Assembly: GCA_902576335.1 (NCBI GenBank)
Contig: CACGVC010000001.1
Location: 62,001-126,000 of the forward strand
DNA: 64,000 nucleotides
Origin: an uncultured Pelagibacteraceae bacterium
GTDB lineage: Bacteria > Pseudomonadota > Alphaproteobacteria > Pelagibacterales > Pelagibacteraceae
Direction: 5' to 3'
The notes beneath the pieces are model-generated. The model did not search any database. It was not told the DNA's origin and was given only the letters and a program-made list of their open reading frames with translations. Shown here in pieces: positions 27,753-38,002 of this stretch (position 1 is the stretch's first letter; the number at the start of each line of letters is the position of its first letter). Both the position numbers and the translations under genes were made by a program.

Positions 27753-28730
27753 TTATGAAATTGCAATTAAATTTAAAATTCTTGTTATAAATTTTGATTT
27801 TTCCTTAAAAAAATCTAATTGGTAATTTAGAATCTCGTCCCTGTTATTTCCTGTTAGAAAATATTGTTTTTTATCATTAACTTTTAAATTTCCTTTTTTA
27901 ATCAAAAATTTACATTTTCTTATAACTGTTGCTCTTGGAATATTTGTCATTTCTGAAATAGACATAGCACTTAAACCTGGTTTGGTTAGCTGAAGAGGAT
28001 TAGTAAATGTATCATCAACAAAATGTTTGTTATCTCTATTTATAGAAAAGTCTCTTGGAAATGTTTTTGTATTTAATGCTTGATGCATCATAATTGTCCC
28101 AATGACATGAACGGTCGTCAAGTCGTTAAACATTTTTTGATAACCAACAATCCATGGAATTTGCATTCTGTAATACCATCTCCAACATAATGTAAAATTT
28201 TTTTTGATCAATTTTTCTAAATCGTTTTTGTCAATTTTTTTAAAGAATAATTTTTCTTTATTTAAAAGTTCCCCAACTCTAAAGAGATATTTTGAAGTCA
28301 GTGGTATTTGATTTATAGGTTTAACATAAAAATAAGCAGACCCATCAATTATAACTTGTTTTTTTTTTCTCTTTATAACGCCTAGTTTTTCTAGTTCTAA
28401 AACTTTACGTCTTAAGGTTTCTTTTGGTAAATTAAGTTTTTCACACAATTCTGAGATACTAAACTCATTTATTTGTAAATTATCTTTTGCATAAAATTGA
28501 TCGTATGTTTGTGTAATATTAACTTGATGGTAAAAATTTAAAGTTTTTTCGACTAAAGAAATTATTATTAAGAATTTTAAATGATCTTGAAAAGACGTGT
28601 AGATTCCATTAATCCAATTCCACTGATGTGTTATCCAATCTGTACCAAGAGCTTCATAGTTTTGTAGAATACAATTATAAACTTGATCCTCTGAAAGTGT
28701 TTTTGAAAAATCTATTTGTTTAGCTTCCAT
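27753..28730 (-). CDS. Transcriptional regulator with two winged-HTH-like segments
   Basis: FSISELCEKLNLPKETLRRKVLELEKLGVIKRKKK and MSISEMTNIPRATVIRKCKFLIKKGNLKV. Confidence 0.65.
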   Translation of the reverse strand: MEAKQIDFSKTLSEDQVYNCILQNYEALGTDWITHQWNWINGIYTSFQDHLKFLIIISLVEKTLNFYHQVNITQTYDQFYAKDNLQINEFSISELCEKLNLPKETLRRKVLELEKLGVIKRKKKQVIIDGSAYFYVKPINQIPLTSKYLFRVGELLNKEKLFFKKIDKNDLEKLIKKNFTLCWRWYYRMQIPWIVGYQKMFNDLTTVHVIGTIMMHQALNTKTFPRDFSINRDNKHFVDDTFTNPLQLTKPGLSAMSISEMTNIPRATVIRKCKFLIKKGNLKVNDKKQYFLTGNNRDEILNYQLDFFKEKSKFITRILNLIAIS

Positions 28731-28751
28731 AAATTAAAATTAGATATTAAT

Positions 28752-28797
28752 GACCCAAATTGAACACATGTCAACTAAATACAGACCCATATTGGAC
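28752..28797. promoter_or_regulatory. Two 14-bp direct repeats, 32 bp apart
   Basis: GACCCAAATTGAAC (28752-28765) and GACCCATATTGGAC (28784-28797), 12/14 identical. Confidence 0.5.
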
Positions 28798-28843
28798 TTT
28801 TTTGTAAATTGAAAAAAATTACACTTTATGATTTATAGGCGGA

Positions 28844-29056
28844 ATGAAGAATGAAGGCTCTACAGATTTAAATACTAAAATCGAGATCCCGAATGACTTC
28901 AATGAAGCTGGAGATCCTTTAAAAAGAAGAGTTGATATCAACATTTTAAAATCAAAACTTCAAGAGAATGAGAGTAGAGAGTTCAAAAAAAATCTTATCA
29001 TTTTAATATTTCTATTTACAATGTTGGGAGTTTTAGGGATTAACCTCTCGTTATGA
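28844..29056 (+). CDS. Small tail-anchored membrane protein, unknown
   Basis: 70 aa, single C-terminal TM, overlaps the next ORF by 4 bp. Confidence 0.5.
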   Translation: MKNEGSTDLNTKIEIPNDFNEAGDPLKRRVDINILKSKLQENESREFKKNLIILIFLFTMLGVLGINLSL

Positions 29057-29304
29057 TGAAATTTGCAAATATGAGTTTTTCGTGGTTAAATAAGACTATG
29101 AAAAGTTCTGGTTTTAATGTCAGAGAAAAGTTGGTTGAAAAGTATCTCGTAAAAGACAATCCAAAAAGTCAATCTAAAAGTACGAATATAAATGTTTTGC
29201 TAAATAGAGTAAGGGCTGAAAAAAAAAGTGAGAGTATGAAAAAAATATATTTTTCTGCTGTAGCTTCTACTGGTTTAGTATTGTTTGGACTTCTGATTTT
29301 CTAA
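29053..29304 (+). CDS. Small tail-anchored membrane protein, unknown
   Basis: 83 aa, single C-terminal TM. Confidence 0.5.
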   Translation: MMKFANMSFSWLNKTMKSSGFNVREKLVEKYLVKDNPKSQSKSTNINVLLNRVRAEKKSESMKKIYFSAVASTGLVLFGLLIF

Positions 29305-29307
29305 AAT

Positions 29308-30342
29308 TTATTTTGTAAAAGTTTCATTAAACTGATTGCTTACTCTTACAAACGTTGTGCATTTACTCAGTTGTTTTAAAGATGGTGCACCCACATATGT
29401 ACAGCTGCTTCTAACACCACCAAGAATATTTAAAATGGTCTCATTAATTTTTCCTCGGTAATTTATCTTAACAGATCTGCCTTCGCTACTTCTATAATTA
29501 GAAAGACCTCCATAATGCTTTTTATTAGCAACCTCCGAACTTGAACCATAAAATTCTATATATTTTGAACCATTTTTTTTTATTATTTTTCCACCCCCTT
29601 CATCATGGCCTGCCAACATACCACCCAGCATGACAAAATCAGCACCTCCACCAAAACCTTTTGCAACATCACCAGGACAAGTACAACCTCCATCCGCAAT
29701 AATATGTGCTCCTAAACCATGCGCAGCATCTGCACATTCAATTACCGCACTTAATTGAGGGTAACCAACTCCTGTTTGTATTCTAGTAGTACATACACTT
29801 CCCGGACCAATGCCAACTTTTACAATATCAGCACCACTTAAAACTAACTCTTGTGTCATGTCTGCAGTAACTACGTTTCCTGCAATAATAGTTTTCGTTG
29901 GATATTTGTCTCTAACTGATTTTATGAAATTAGTAAAATGCTCTGTATATCCATTAGCTACATCTATACATATAAATTTAAAAAAACTAAATTCTTTTAA
30001 TACTTTATCCAAGTTACGAAAATCCTCTTTTTTGATGCCAACACTTAATGCTATGTTTTGATAAATTTTCTTTATATTTTTATTTTGTTTAATTTTTTTA
30101 ACATCATGTTGTTTAGTTAGACATGTAATCATTCCATGCTCATTTAATTTTTCAGCTATACTAAGTTCTCCAACACCATCCATATTTGCAGCGATTATTG
30201 GAATTCCTGACCATTCATTTTTACTATATTTAAAACGATAAGTTCTTAATAGATTTACATCTTTACGACTTTTTAATGTGCTTCTTTTAGGTCTAAATAA
30301 GACATCAGAGTAGTCTAATTTAAGCTCTTCTTCTATTCTCAT
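29308..30342 (-). CDS. guaC: GMP reductase / IMPDH-family protein
   Basis: [48 protein letters not shown]. Confidence 0.85.
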   Translation of the reverse strand: MRIEEELKLDYSDVLFRPKRSTLKSRKDVNLLRTYRFKYSKNEWSGIPIIAANMDGVGELSIAEKLNEHGMITCLTKQHDVKKIKQNKNIKKIYQNIALSVGIKKEDFRNLDKVLKEFSFFKFICIDVANGYTEHFTNFIKSVRDKYPTKTIIAGNVVTADMTQELVLSGADIVKVGIGPGSVCTTRIQTGVGYPQLSAVIECADAAHGLGAHIIADGGCTCPGDVAKGFGGGADFVMLGGMLAGHDEGGGKIIKKNGSKYIEFYGSSSEVANKKHYGGLSNYRSSEGRSVKINYRGKINETILNILGGVRSSCTYVGAPSLKQLSKCTTFVRVSNQFNETFTK

Positions 30343-30358
30343 TAAGTGAAAGATAACT

Positions 30359-30377
30359 TTGATATTCGAAATATCAA
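30359..30377. promoter_or_regulatory. Operator-like palindrome between guaC and divergent surface-protein gene
   Basis: TTGATATT-CGA-AATATCAA. Confidence 0.4.
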
Positions 30378-30435
30378 TTATATTATTAGTTGAAAAAAAT
30401 ACTTTTAGTGGATAATTAACACTTATTTTAGGTAA

Positions 30436-32565
30436 ATGATTAGATACGTTTTATTTATATTTTTCTTTTTTGTATTTAGCTCAAATTCATTTGGTTTTAT
30501 AACATTTAAACAATCAAAAGATATTTCTTCAGACGCAACAGGCCTTAGACAAATAAATTTTAAACCTGATGGAACAATTATGTATGTAACCAATCGTGAA
30601 AATGATGATACATCCGTAGTTGATAGTGTAATACAATATTCTTTAAGCACACCATTTGATATTAGTACCGCAACTCTAACCTCTTCAACTACATTAACAA
30701 ATATAGATAAACCTCACGCAATACATTTTAAACCAGATGGAAAGGTTATGTATGTTATAGACAATGGATCTCTTACTGTCGAACAATACAATTTAACTAC
30801 TGCTTGGGATACCTCTTCATTGGTTTATGACAATAATTTTACTGTATCAAATGAGAATCAACTTAGATCATTAGCTTTTAAATATGATGGAACCAAAATG
30901 TACGTAACTGGTAATGAAACAGAGGTAATACAACAGTTTACTTTATCTGTTCCTTGGGATGTAACAAGTGCAACAAAAGACTCAACTGAATCTCCTTCTT
31001 TAAGCGCCAAAGAAGACAAGGTAAGAAGTATCCAATTTAATTCAGATGGAACTATATTTTATATAGGTGGCAATGATACAGACTCTATTCATAAATACAC
31101 TCTATCAACTCCTTGGGACGTAAGTACATTAGAATTTTCTCAGTCATATTCATTTAGTGCACAAGTTTCATCAGCTGGCAATTCAATTATGGCAGGTTTT
31201 ATTTTTACAGCCAATTTTACAAAATTATATATTACTCAAGATACAGACTCCAGACAAAGTCAGACAGGTGTAAATACTATATATGAATATAGCGTGGCTT
31301 GTGCTGGAACTATAACTTGTCTTGATGCATCAACTAATGGTGATGTAAAAGCTATCATTGAAGCCAATGTAGAGTCAGCTAAGCGTATTATTCAAAGCAA
31401 CACCCTTCCAATATTTCATAGAATGGAATGGTTAAGAAGACATAAAAATAAAGATAACCTTTCTAATTTGAATGCTGAAATTGATTTTACAAATCAAACA
31501 GTTGCAAAATTTGCTAGTGCTCTAAAGTCTTTGAAAAGAGAAAAGGATCGTTCTTACAATAGTGATGATTGGTTTGAATGGAGTGAGGGAAGAATTGTCT
31601 TGGGAAATAAGCATGCTAGAAATATGTCTTCTAGAGATTTTCATAACCTAGGTGTTTCAATAGGTGCTGATAGAATTAATAAAGAAGATAGAGATAAAAT
31701 GTATGGTTATGTTTTTCAGTATGGAACAGATGTCATTCACATTGGTGGTAATGGCACAAAAGTAAATACTGATGTTTACAGCTTAGCTCTTTATGAAACA
31801 AAACTTAGAGATAATCAAATTTTCACAGATGGTATTATTGGTATCAGTCATCTTGATATTGGGCATAGAAGAGTAATTAATGGAAATATGTTAAGAGGCG
31901 ACAGAGAAGGACAACAAATATTTGGTTCAATTAATTTTGGAAAAAGAATTATAGATGAGAAATTTAATTTAAATCCAGGAATTAAATTAGATCTTGGATA
32001 CACTAAACTCAAAATATTGAGGGAACAAACTACAATAGGTAATAGTCTTGCAGACGCATTAATATATAAAGATCAAGAAATTAAAACTGCGATTGCAACA
32101 ATTGGAATTCTTTTTGATAGGACAGACGAACAAGGTGATACAATTATAAATCATCATGGAAGATTAGAATATGTTGGAGATCTAAGCTCATCTTCTGATG
32201 CAGAGTTTTATTTTGTGAACAATCCAAGCACATTATATAATTACACATCAAGTAACAAATCAGAACATAACTACAGAGTTGGTTATGGTATTGATACAAC
32301 TTCAGTTTCTGGATGGTCAACAGTGGTAAATTTTGAAAGATTTGGCGCTAGAGGCAAAGGTCATAGCAATGAACTTTATTTATCTGTAGGATATGTACCA
32401 ATTGATGGAATTAAATATGCATTTAAAATAAATGATTTTAAAAATGCTGGATTAGAATTTACTAGAGAAGTGAATGATTTAGATTTAAAGATTGTTACAA
32501 ATTATGATTTTTTAAGTGTTACACCTAATTACAATGCAAATATTTCAATAAGCAATAGCTTTTAA
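30436..32565 (+). CDS. Beta-propeller passenger / autotransporter-like outer-membrane protein
   Basis: Signal peptide; repeated F(K/N)xDGTxxYxxxxxxxxIxQYxLSTPWD(V/I)S units; C-terminal beta-rich half ending ANISISNSF. Confidence 0.65.
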   Translation: MIRYVLFIFFFFVFSSNSFGFITFKQSKDISSDATGLRQINFKPDGTIMYVTNRENDDTSVVDSVIQYSLSTPFDISTATLTSSTTLTNIDKPHAIHFKPDGKVMYVIDNGSLTVEQYNLTTAWDTSSLVYDNNFTVSNENQLRSLAFKYDGTKMYVTGNETEVIQQFTLSVPWDVTSATKDSTESPSLSAKEDKVRSIQFNSDGTIFYIGGNDTDSIHKYTLSTPWDVSTLEFSQSYSFSAQVSSAGNSIMAGFIFTANFTKLYITQDTDSRQSQTGVNTIYEYSVACAGTITCLDASTNGDVKAIIEANVESAKRIIQSNTLPIFHRMEWLRRHKNKDNLSNLNAEIDFTNQTVAKFASALKSLKREKDRSYNSDDWFEWSEGRIVLGNKHARNMSSRDFHNLGVSIGADRINKEDRDKMYGYVFQYGTDVIHIGGNGTKVNTDVYSLALYETKLRDNQIFTDGIIGISHLDIGHRRVINGNMLRGDREGQQIFGSINFGKRIIDEKFNLNPGIKLDLGYTKLKILREQTTIGNSLADALIYKDQEIKTAIATIGILFDRTDEQGDTIINHHGRLEYVGDLSSSSDAEFYFVNNPSTLYNYTSSNKSEHNYRVGYGIDTTSVSGWSTVVNFERFGARGKGHSNELYLSVGYVPIDGIKYAFKINDFKNAGLEFTREVNDLDLKIVTNYDFLSVTPNYNANISISNSF

Positions 32566-32623
32566 TATTTCTTTAGTGTTTGAAAGAAAAAATAAAAGTA
32601 GTATATATCAAAAATAACTTAAT

Positions 32624-32700
32624 GGCGGGGTAGCTCAGTTGGTTAGAGCGCAGGACTCATAAGCCTGAGGTCAGTGGTTCGATCCCACTTCCCGCTACCA
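32624..32700 (+). tRNA. tRNA with CAT anticodon (elongator Met most likely)
   Basis: 77-nt cloverleaf: GGCGGGG acceptor, GCTC-AGTTGGTTA-GAGC D-arm, CTCATAA anticodon loop, AGTGG-TTCGATC-CCACT T-arm, encoded CCA; one A/G mismatch closing the anticodon stem. Confidence 0.9.
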
Positions 32701-32705
32701 TTTAA

Positions 32706-33743
32706 ATGAAAAAAATTCTTTCTGTAATTGGTATATGTTTAACATTTGTTTTGTTGACTGACTTATTATTTGGGGCTTATTTATTAAAATTTACCCCTAA
32801 AAAGATCGATCATACAACTATTCACAATGTTTACGATCATGATTTAAAAAAAAGTTTCAAAGTAAATTTAGAATGGTCCCCCGGAGAAACATATCTTTTT
32901 TGTTCTAATAAAAATTCATTTAGAACTTTTTGTGATAAGATGGATTTTGATTCAAAAGAATTTGATATAGCATTCATAGGAGATAGTTTTACAGAAGGTG
33001 TTGGGGTTGATTACGAAGATACTTTTGTTGGAAGAATTGAAAATAAATTTGACAATTTAAAGATTGCTAATTTAGGTGTTGTATCTTATTCGCCATCAAT
33101 TTATTTTACTAAGTTAAGATATTTATTAGAAAATGGTTACAAATTCAAAAGAGTAATCATTTATTTTGATATTAGCGATATACATGACGATAATAGAAAA
33201 TACAGATTAATAGATAACAAAATAAGTAGAAAAAAATCAGTAATTTTATCTAATATCCAAAGAACCCTAAAATCATCTTTTCCATTTTTGGCATATTCAT
33301 CAAAAGTATTGAAGAATGATGTATTTAAAAAAACAGATGTAATAAATAAATGTACTTATCTAGATTTCTGTCATGAAAAAAGTTCGTGGACTTTTAACAA
33401 TAAGTTTTTTGGAGATAAAGAAATTAGTAAATCAATAGAATTTATGGAAATGACATATAAACTTTTACAGAAAAATGATATTAAAATGTCAGTTGGAATT
33501 TATCCTTGGCCAGCTCAAATTTTGTACGATAATAGTCAATCGAAGATTGTTAAATTAATGAATAATTTTTGTGTAAACAAATGTGAGTTTTTCTTTAACA
33601 ATTTTCCTGATTTCTTTAATGAAATTACTTTTATTGAAAAAAAAAAAATTATTTCTAAGTATTATATTAAAGGCGATGTACATTTTAATTCTTTAGGTAA
33701 TGAAAAAATATTTCAAAATTTTGTAAAGACCTTTAAAAATTAA
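32706..33743 (+). CDS. SGNH/GDSL hydrolase-like protein
   Basis: IAFIGDSFTEGVGVDYEDTFVGRIE; C-terminal KGDVHFNSLGNEKI. Confidence 0.65.
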   Translation: MKKILSVIGICLTFVLLTDLLFGAYLLKFTPKKIDHTTIHNVYDHDLKKSFKVNLEWSPGETYLFCSNKNSFRTFCDKMDFDSKEFDIAFIGDSFTEGVGVDYEDTFVGRIENKFDNLKIANLGVVSYSPSIYFTKLRYLLENGYKFKRVIIYFDISDIHDDNRKYRLIDNKISRKKSVILSNIQRTLKSSFPFLAYSSKVLKNDVFKKTDVINKCTYLDFCHEKSSWTFNNKFFGDKEISKSIEFMEMTYKLLQKNDIKMSVGIYPWPAQILYDNSQSKIVKLMNNFCVNKCEFFFNNFPDFFNEITFIEKKKIISKYYIKGDVHFNSLGNEKIFQNFVKTFKN

Positions 33744-34267
33744 TGTCCAGGAAATTCTATTAAATTTTCAACTTTAAAACCTTTATCTTCAAGCTTTTTG
33801 CATCCATCCAAATCAAATAAATTTATAACAAAAATAAATGCTGCAACATTAGCATCTGACATCTTAATTAACTTAGCAGCAGCTTCAGCTGTTCCCCCAG
33901 TAGCAATTAAATCATCAATGATTAAAACATTATCATTTTTTTCAAAAGAGTCCTTGTGGACTTCAATTGTAGCTGTTCCATATTCTAACTCGAAATCAAC
34001 TGAGTGAACTTCTGCAGGAAGTTTATTTTTCTTTCTAAGCATAATAAAAGGTTTTTTTAAAATAAATGAGACTGCTGAAGCAAAAACAAATCCTCGAGAC
34101 TCAATTGCAGCGATCTTATCAAAATCATATTTTTTAGACCTTTCAACTATTTGACTAATTGCTTCAGCGAATGCGTCTTTGTCTTTAATTAGTGTAGTAA
34201 TATCTCTAAAAAGAATCCCCTTTTTTGGATAGTCTTGAATAGATCTTATAAAATCTTTTAAATTCAT
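33740..34267 (-). CDS. apt: Adenine phosphoribosyltransferase
   Basis: IRSIQDYPKKGILFRDITTLI, AAIESRGFVFASA, VLIIDDLIATGGTAEAAAKL. Confidence 0.9.
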   Translation of the reverse strand: MNLKDFIRSIQDYPKKGILFRDITTLIKDKDAFAEAISQIVERSKKYDFDKIAAIESRGFVFASAVSFILKKPFIMLRKKNKLPAEVHSVDFELEYGTATIEVHKDSFEKNDNVLIIDDLIATGGTAEAAAKLIKMSDANVAAFIFVINLFDLDGCKKLEDKGFKVENLIEFPGH

Positions 34268-34308
34268 AATAAGTAATTATTGAAGTATAAATAATTTATA
34301 TTTTAAAC

Positions 34309-35181
34309 ATGACAAGAAATAAATTAGCAATAATTGGTGGAAGCGGTCTATATGATGTAGAGGAATTCACTGACAGGGAATTAATAGATTTGAATACTCC
34401 CTGGGGTGAGCCATCTGATCAAATTTTAAAAACTATTTATAAAAATAAAGAAGTTTATTTCTTACCAAGACATGGAAGAGGACATTTCATTTCACCTTCA
34501 AAAATTAACTTTAGAGCTAATATTGATGCACTGAAACAATTAGGGGTTACAGATATCGTATCTGTTTCAGCTGTCGGTTCATTGAAAGAGGATTTACCTC
34601 CCGGAAAGTTTGTAATAGTAGATCAATTTATAGATAGAACTTTTTCAAGAGTAAAAACATTTTTTGACAATGAAATAGTTGCACATGTTTCTATGGCTCA
34701 CCCAACATCTAGCGGTTTGATGAACGCATGTGAAGAGGCAATTAAAAAAGAAAAAATAGAATATCAAAGAGGTGGAACTTATGTGGTTATGGAGGGTCCG
34801 CAATTTTCAACTTTAGCAGAGTCAAATCTATATAGATCTTGGAAAGCAGATGTAATTGGAATGACTAATATGCCAGAGGCAAAATTAGCAAGAGAGGCAG
34901 AGATAAGATATGCGTCAGTTTCTATGGTTACAGATTATGACTGCTGGCATCCAGATCATGAAAATGTTGATGTTCAACAAGTAATAAAAGTTTTGTTAGG
35001 TAATGCAGCGAAAGCAAAAAATATGATTAAAAACTTAATAGAAAACTTTGAAAATCACATTGATCCTATGGATCCAACCAATAATTGTTTAGATGTTGCA
35101 ATTATTACAGCACCTGAAAAAAGAACAAAAAAAACAATAGAAAAACTTAAAACTGTTGCTGGTAGAGTTTTAAATCAATGA
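34309..35181 (+). CDS. mtnP: S-methyl-5'-thioadenosine phosphorylase
   Basis: LAIIGGSGLYDVEEF, FLPRHGRGHFISPSKINFRANI, GTYVVMEGPQFSTLAES. Confidence 0.9.
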   Translation: MTRNKLAIIGGSGLYDVEEFTDRELIDLNTPWGEPSDQILKTIYKNKEVYFLPRHGRGHFISPSKINFRANIDALKQLGVTDIVSVSAVGSLKEDLPPGKFVIVDQFIDRTFSRVKTFFDNEIVAHVSMAHPTSSGLMNACEEAIKKEKIEYQRGGTYVVMEGPQFSTLAESNLYRSWKADVIGMTNMPEAKLAREAEIRYASVSMVTDYDCWHPDHENVDVQQVIKVLLGNAAKAKNMIKNLIENFENHIDPMDPTNNCLDVAIITAPEKRTKKTIEKLKTVAGRVLNQ

Positions 35182-36248
35182 GAATAGAAGGAAAAGAATA
35201 TCGTACTATTTGGTTTGAAAATAATGTCGTAAAAATTATTGATCAAACAAAACTTCCACACCAATTTATTATAAAAGACCTTAAAACAGTTAAGGACTCA
35301 ATAAATGCGATTAAGGTGATGGAAGTAAGAGGCGCACCTTTAATAGGTGCTACAGCAGCTTATGGAATGGTTTTAGCTATAATTGAAACTAATGACCAGT
35401 CATTTTTAAAGAAATCTGCAGAAGATTTAATTAGTTCAAGACCAACAGCAATAAATTTAAAGTGGGCTGTTGATAGAATGATGAATAAATTATCAGGAGT
35501 TAATAGCGATAAAATCTTAGAAATAGCCTTGAATGAAGCAAAAGATATATGTGAAGAGGATGTAAAATTTTGTGAAAATATAGGATTAAATGGACTAAAA
35601 ATAATAGAGGAAATTTATAATAAAAAAAAAGATACAGTTAATATATTAACTCATTGTAATGCAGGTTGGCTTGCAACAATAAATTGGGGGACCGCAACTT
35701 CTCCAATCTATCACGCACACAAAAAAGGAATTCCTGTTCATGTATGGGCAGATGAAACCAGACCAAGAAATCAAGGGGCAAATCTTACATCTTATGAATT
35801 AAATGAAGAAGGAATTGAAAATACTATCATTGCAGATAATACAGGTGGCATATTAATGCAAAGAGGTGAAGTTGATATGTGCATTGTTGGAACAGACAGA
35901 ACTCTAGCCAATGGAGATGTTTGTAATAAAGTCGGAACTTATCTTAAAGCTTTAGCAGCTCATGACAATAAGATTCCTTTTTATGTTGCATTACCAAGTT
36001 CAACAATTGACTGGAATATAAAAGACCACAAAGATATCCCGATAGAAGAGAGAAATTCGGATGAATTATCTCATATTGAAGGTTTAGATGAAAAAGGAGA
36101 TATAAAAAAAATACAAATTTATCCAACAAAAAGTAAAGCTATGAATTTAGCTTTTGATGTAACCCCAGCAAAATATGTAACAGGCTTAATCACTGAAAAA
36201 GGAGTATGTGAAGCATCTGAAAAAGGACTTAAAGAATTGTTTAAATGA
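35178..36248 (+). CDS. mtnA: S-methyl-5-thioribose-1-phosphate isomerase
   Basis: MEVRGAPLIGATAAYGM, ILTHCNAGWLAT, VWADETRPRNQGA. Confidence 0.9.
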   Translation: MRIEGKEYRTIWFENNVVKIIDQTKLPHQFIIKDLKTVKDSINAIKVMEVRGAPLIGATAAYGMVLAIIETNDQSFLKKSAEDLISSRPTAINLKWAVDRMMNKLSGVNSDKILEIALNEAKDICEEDVKFCENIGLNGLKIIEEIYNKKKDTVNILTHCNAGWLATINWGTATSPIYHAHKKGIPVHVWADETRPRNQGANLTSYELNEEGIENTIIADNTGGILMQRGEVDMCIVGTDRTLANGDVCNKVGTYLKALAAHDNKIPFYVALPSSTIDWNIKDHKDIPIEERNSDELSHIEGLDEKGDIKKIQIYPTKSKAMNLAFDVTPAKYVTGLITEKGVCEASEKGLKELFK

Positions 36249-36901
36249 AAAATTTAGATCAAAGAAATCAGGTTATTGAATATTCGTTAAAATTAAATTC
36301 TACAAATCTTTCACCTCTTAGATCAGGTAATATATCATTGAGAGGAATAGAGAATGATAAAGATGGATATTTAATTACTCCATCAGGAAAAAAATATGAA
36401 ACACTTAAAGCTGAAGATATTGTTTTTATGGGTTTAAATGAAGAAGAAGAAAAAAACAATTCAACTAACAAACCATCATCTGAATGGAGATTTCATAGAG
36501 ATATTTATAAAAATAAAAAAGAGGCACAGGCAATTGTTCATGCTCATTCTCCACACGCAACAGCTGTATCTTCACATGGAAAACCTATTCCACCATTTCA
36601 TTATATGATCGCTCTAGCTGGCGGAGATAACATTAAATGTGCTGAATACGCTACTTTTGGAACAGAGGAATTATCCAAAAATGTTATCAAAGCTTTAGAA
36701 AATAGATATGCCTGTTTAATGTCTAATCACGGCCAGGTTGCTTTTGGAAAAAATTTAGAGGATGCATTTGAACTTGCACAAGAGATAGAAAATATTTGTC
36801 ATCAATACACTATTGCTTTAAAACTAGGACAACCTAAGATACTTTCATTTGAAGAAATGAAAAAAGTTTTAGATAAGGCTAAAAACTATAAAAAAGGGTA
36901 A
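36245..36901 (+). CDS. Class II aldolase, FucA/Ald2-like
   Basis: SGNISLRG, LITPSGKKYETL, PSSEWRFHRDIY, IVHAHSPHATAVS, HYMIALAGGDNIKCAEYATFGTEELS; overlaps mtnA by 4 bp. Confidence 0.8.
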   Translation: MKNLDQRNQVIEYSLKLNSTNLSPLRSGNISLRGIENDKDGYLITPSGKKYETLKAEDIVFMGLNEEEEKNNSTNKPSSEWRFHRDIYKNKKEAQAIVHAHSPHATAVSSHGKPIPPFHYMIALAGGDNIKCAEYATFGTEELSKNVIKALENRYACLMSNHGQVAFGKNLEDAFELAQEIENICHQYTIALKLGQPKILSFEEMKKVLDKAKNYKKG

Positions 36902-36902
36902 G

Positions 36903-37943
36903 ATGATTAAAGTTGGGGAGCATATTACTTTAGATATTATAGGTACTACAAAAGAGTACGATCCTTCAGTTTATGAGAAAGTTATACATAAAATAGCTAA
37001 AGCAGCCAATGTAACTATTTTGAATATTTCAAAATATAAATTTGAACCTCAGGGTTTTACTATTTTAGCTTTATTGGCTGAAAGTCATATTAGTTTTCAT
37101 ACATTTCCAGAAAATGGAATAATTAGTTTTGATTTTTTCACCTGTGGGAAAATAAGTCCATCAGTAGCAATTGATATTGTCAAAAAAGAATTTGAACATA
37201 AACGTATTGTTAAAAAAGAATTTAATAGAGATACTAGATCTCTTTACCACGATATTTATAGTTCATCAGGATTACAAAAATCATATGTTGTAAATGAAGT
37301 TTTAGAAGACTTTAAATCAAAAGTTGGTCAACACATTGAAATTTTAGAATTAGAGCAATTTGGAAAATCTTTATTTATTGATGGTGAAATACAAGTGGCG
37401 GCATCAGATGAACATTTCTATAGTTCAACTTTTGTTGGAGCAGGTCTGAAGTTGAATAAAAAAAATGAAAGAGCAGCAATAATTGGTGGTGGTGATGGTG
37501 GTGTTGCAAGAGAATGTATTTCAAAAAAATTTAACTTTATAGATTGGTATGAATTAGATCCAGAAGTTGTAGAAGTTTGTAATAAACATCTTGGTGATAT
37601 TGGAAAAAAAACTACAGAAAAAAATTCTGTAAAATGTGTTTGGGGAGATGCCTTTGAAAGTATAAAGACAGTGAACGAAGATACATATGATCATATTTTT
37701 GTTGATTTAAATGATGACCAGTTTTGCATAGATCTAGCCGCTAAAAATATGGACTCTTTAGTAAGAATACTCAAGCCTAAAGGTGTTATTAGTGCACAAG
37801 TTGGAAGTCAGGATAAAAAACCTCTGCAAGTTGAAAATTGGCTGAATGTATTCAACCATCATTTTGGAAATACTAATTTATCTAGAGTTTACATACCTAG
37901 TTTTGATTGTTCTTGGAATTTTTCTTCATCAATAAATCATTAA
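36903..37943 (+). CDS. Fusion of AdoMet decarboxylase (SpeD-like) and spermidine synthase-like (SpeE) domains
   Basis: N-terminal LLAESHISFHTFPENGIISFDFFTCG (SpeD self-processing site) and C-terminal AAIIGGGDGGVARE (SpeE) in one ORF. Confidence 0.85.
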   Translation: MIKVGEHITLDIIGTTKEYDPSVYEKVIHKIAKAANVTILNISKYKFEPQGFTILALLAESHISFHTFPENGIISFDFFTCGKISPSVAIDIVKKEFEHKRIVKKEFNRDTRSLYHDIYSSSGLQKSYVVNEVLEDFKSKVGQHIEILELEQFGKSLFIDGEIQVAASDEHFYSSTFVGAGLKLNKKNERAAIIGGGDGGVARECISKKFNFIDWYELDPEVVEVCNKHLGDIGKKTTEKNSVKCVWGDAFESIKTVNEDTYDHIFVDLNDDQFCIDLAAKNMDSLVRILKPKGVISAQVGSQDKKPLQVENWLNVFNHHFGNTNLSRVYIPSFDCSWNFSSSINH

Positions 37944-38002
37944 TTTTTCTTTTTAATATCCATAATCTGTGAAATAATATTTTTTTACTAAAGGAGATAA
38001 TA

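Noticed and set aside
32624-32700. Initiator tRNA-fMet for the CAT tRNA
   Set aside because: Lacks the three consecutive G-C pairs in the anticodon stem expected of an initiator. tRNA-Ile2 (lysidine) is not excluded.
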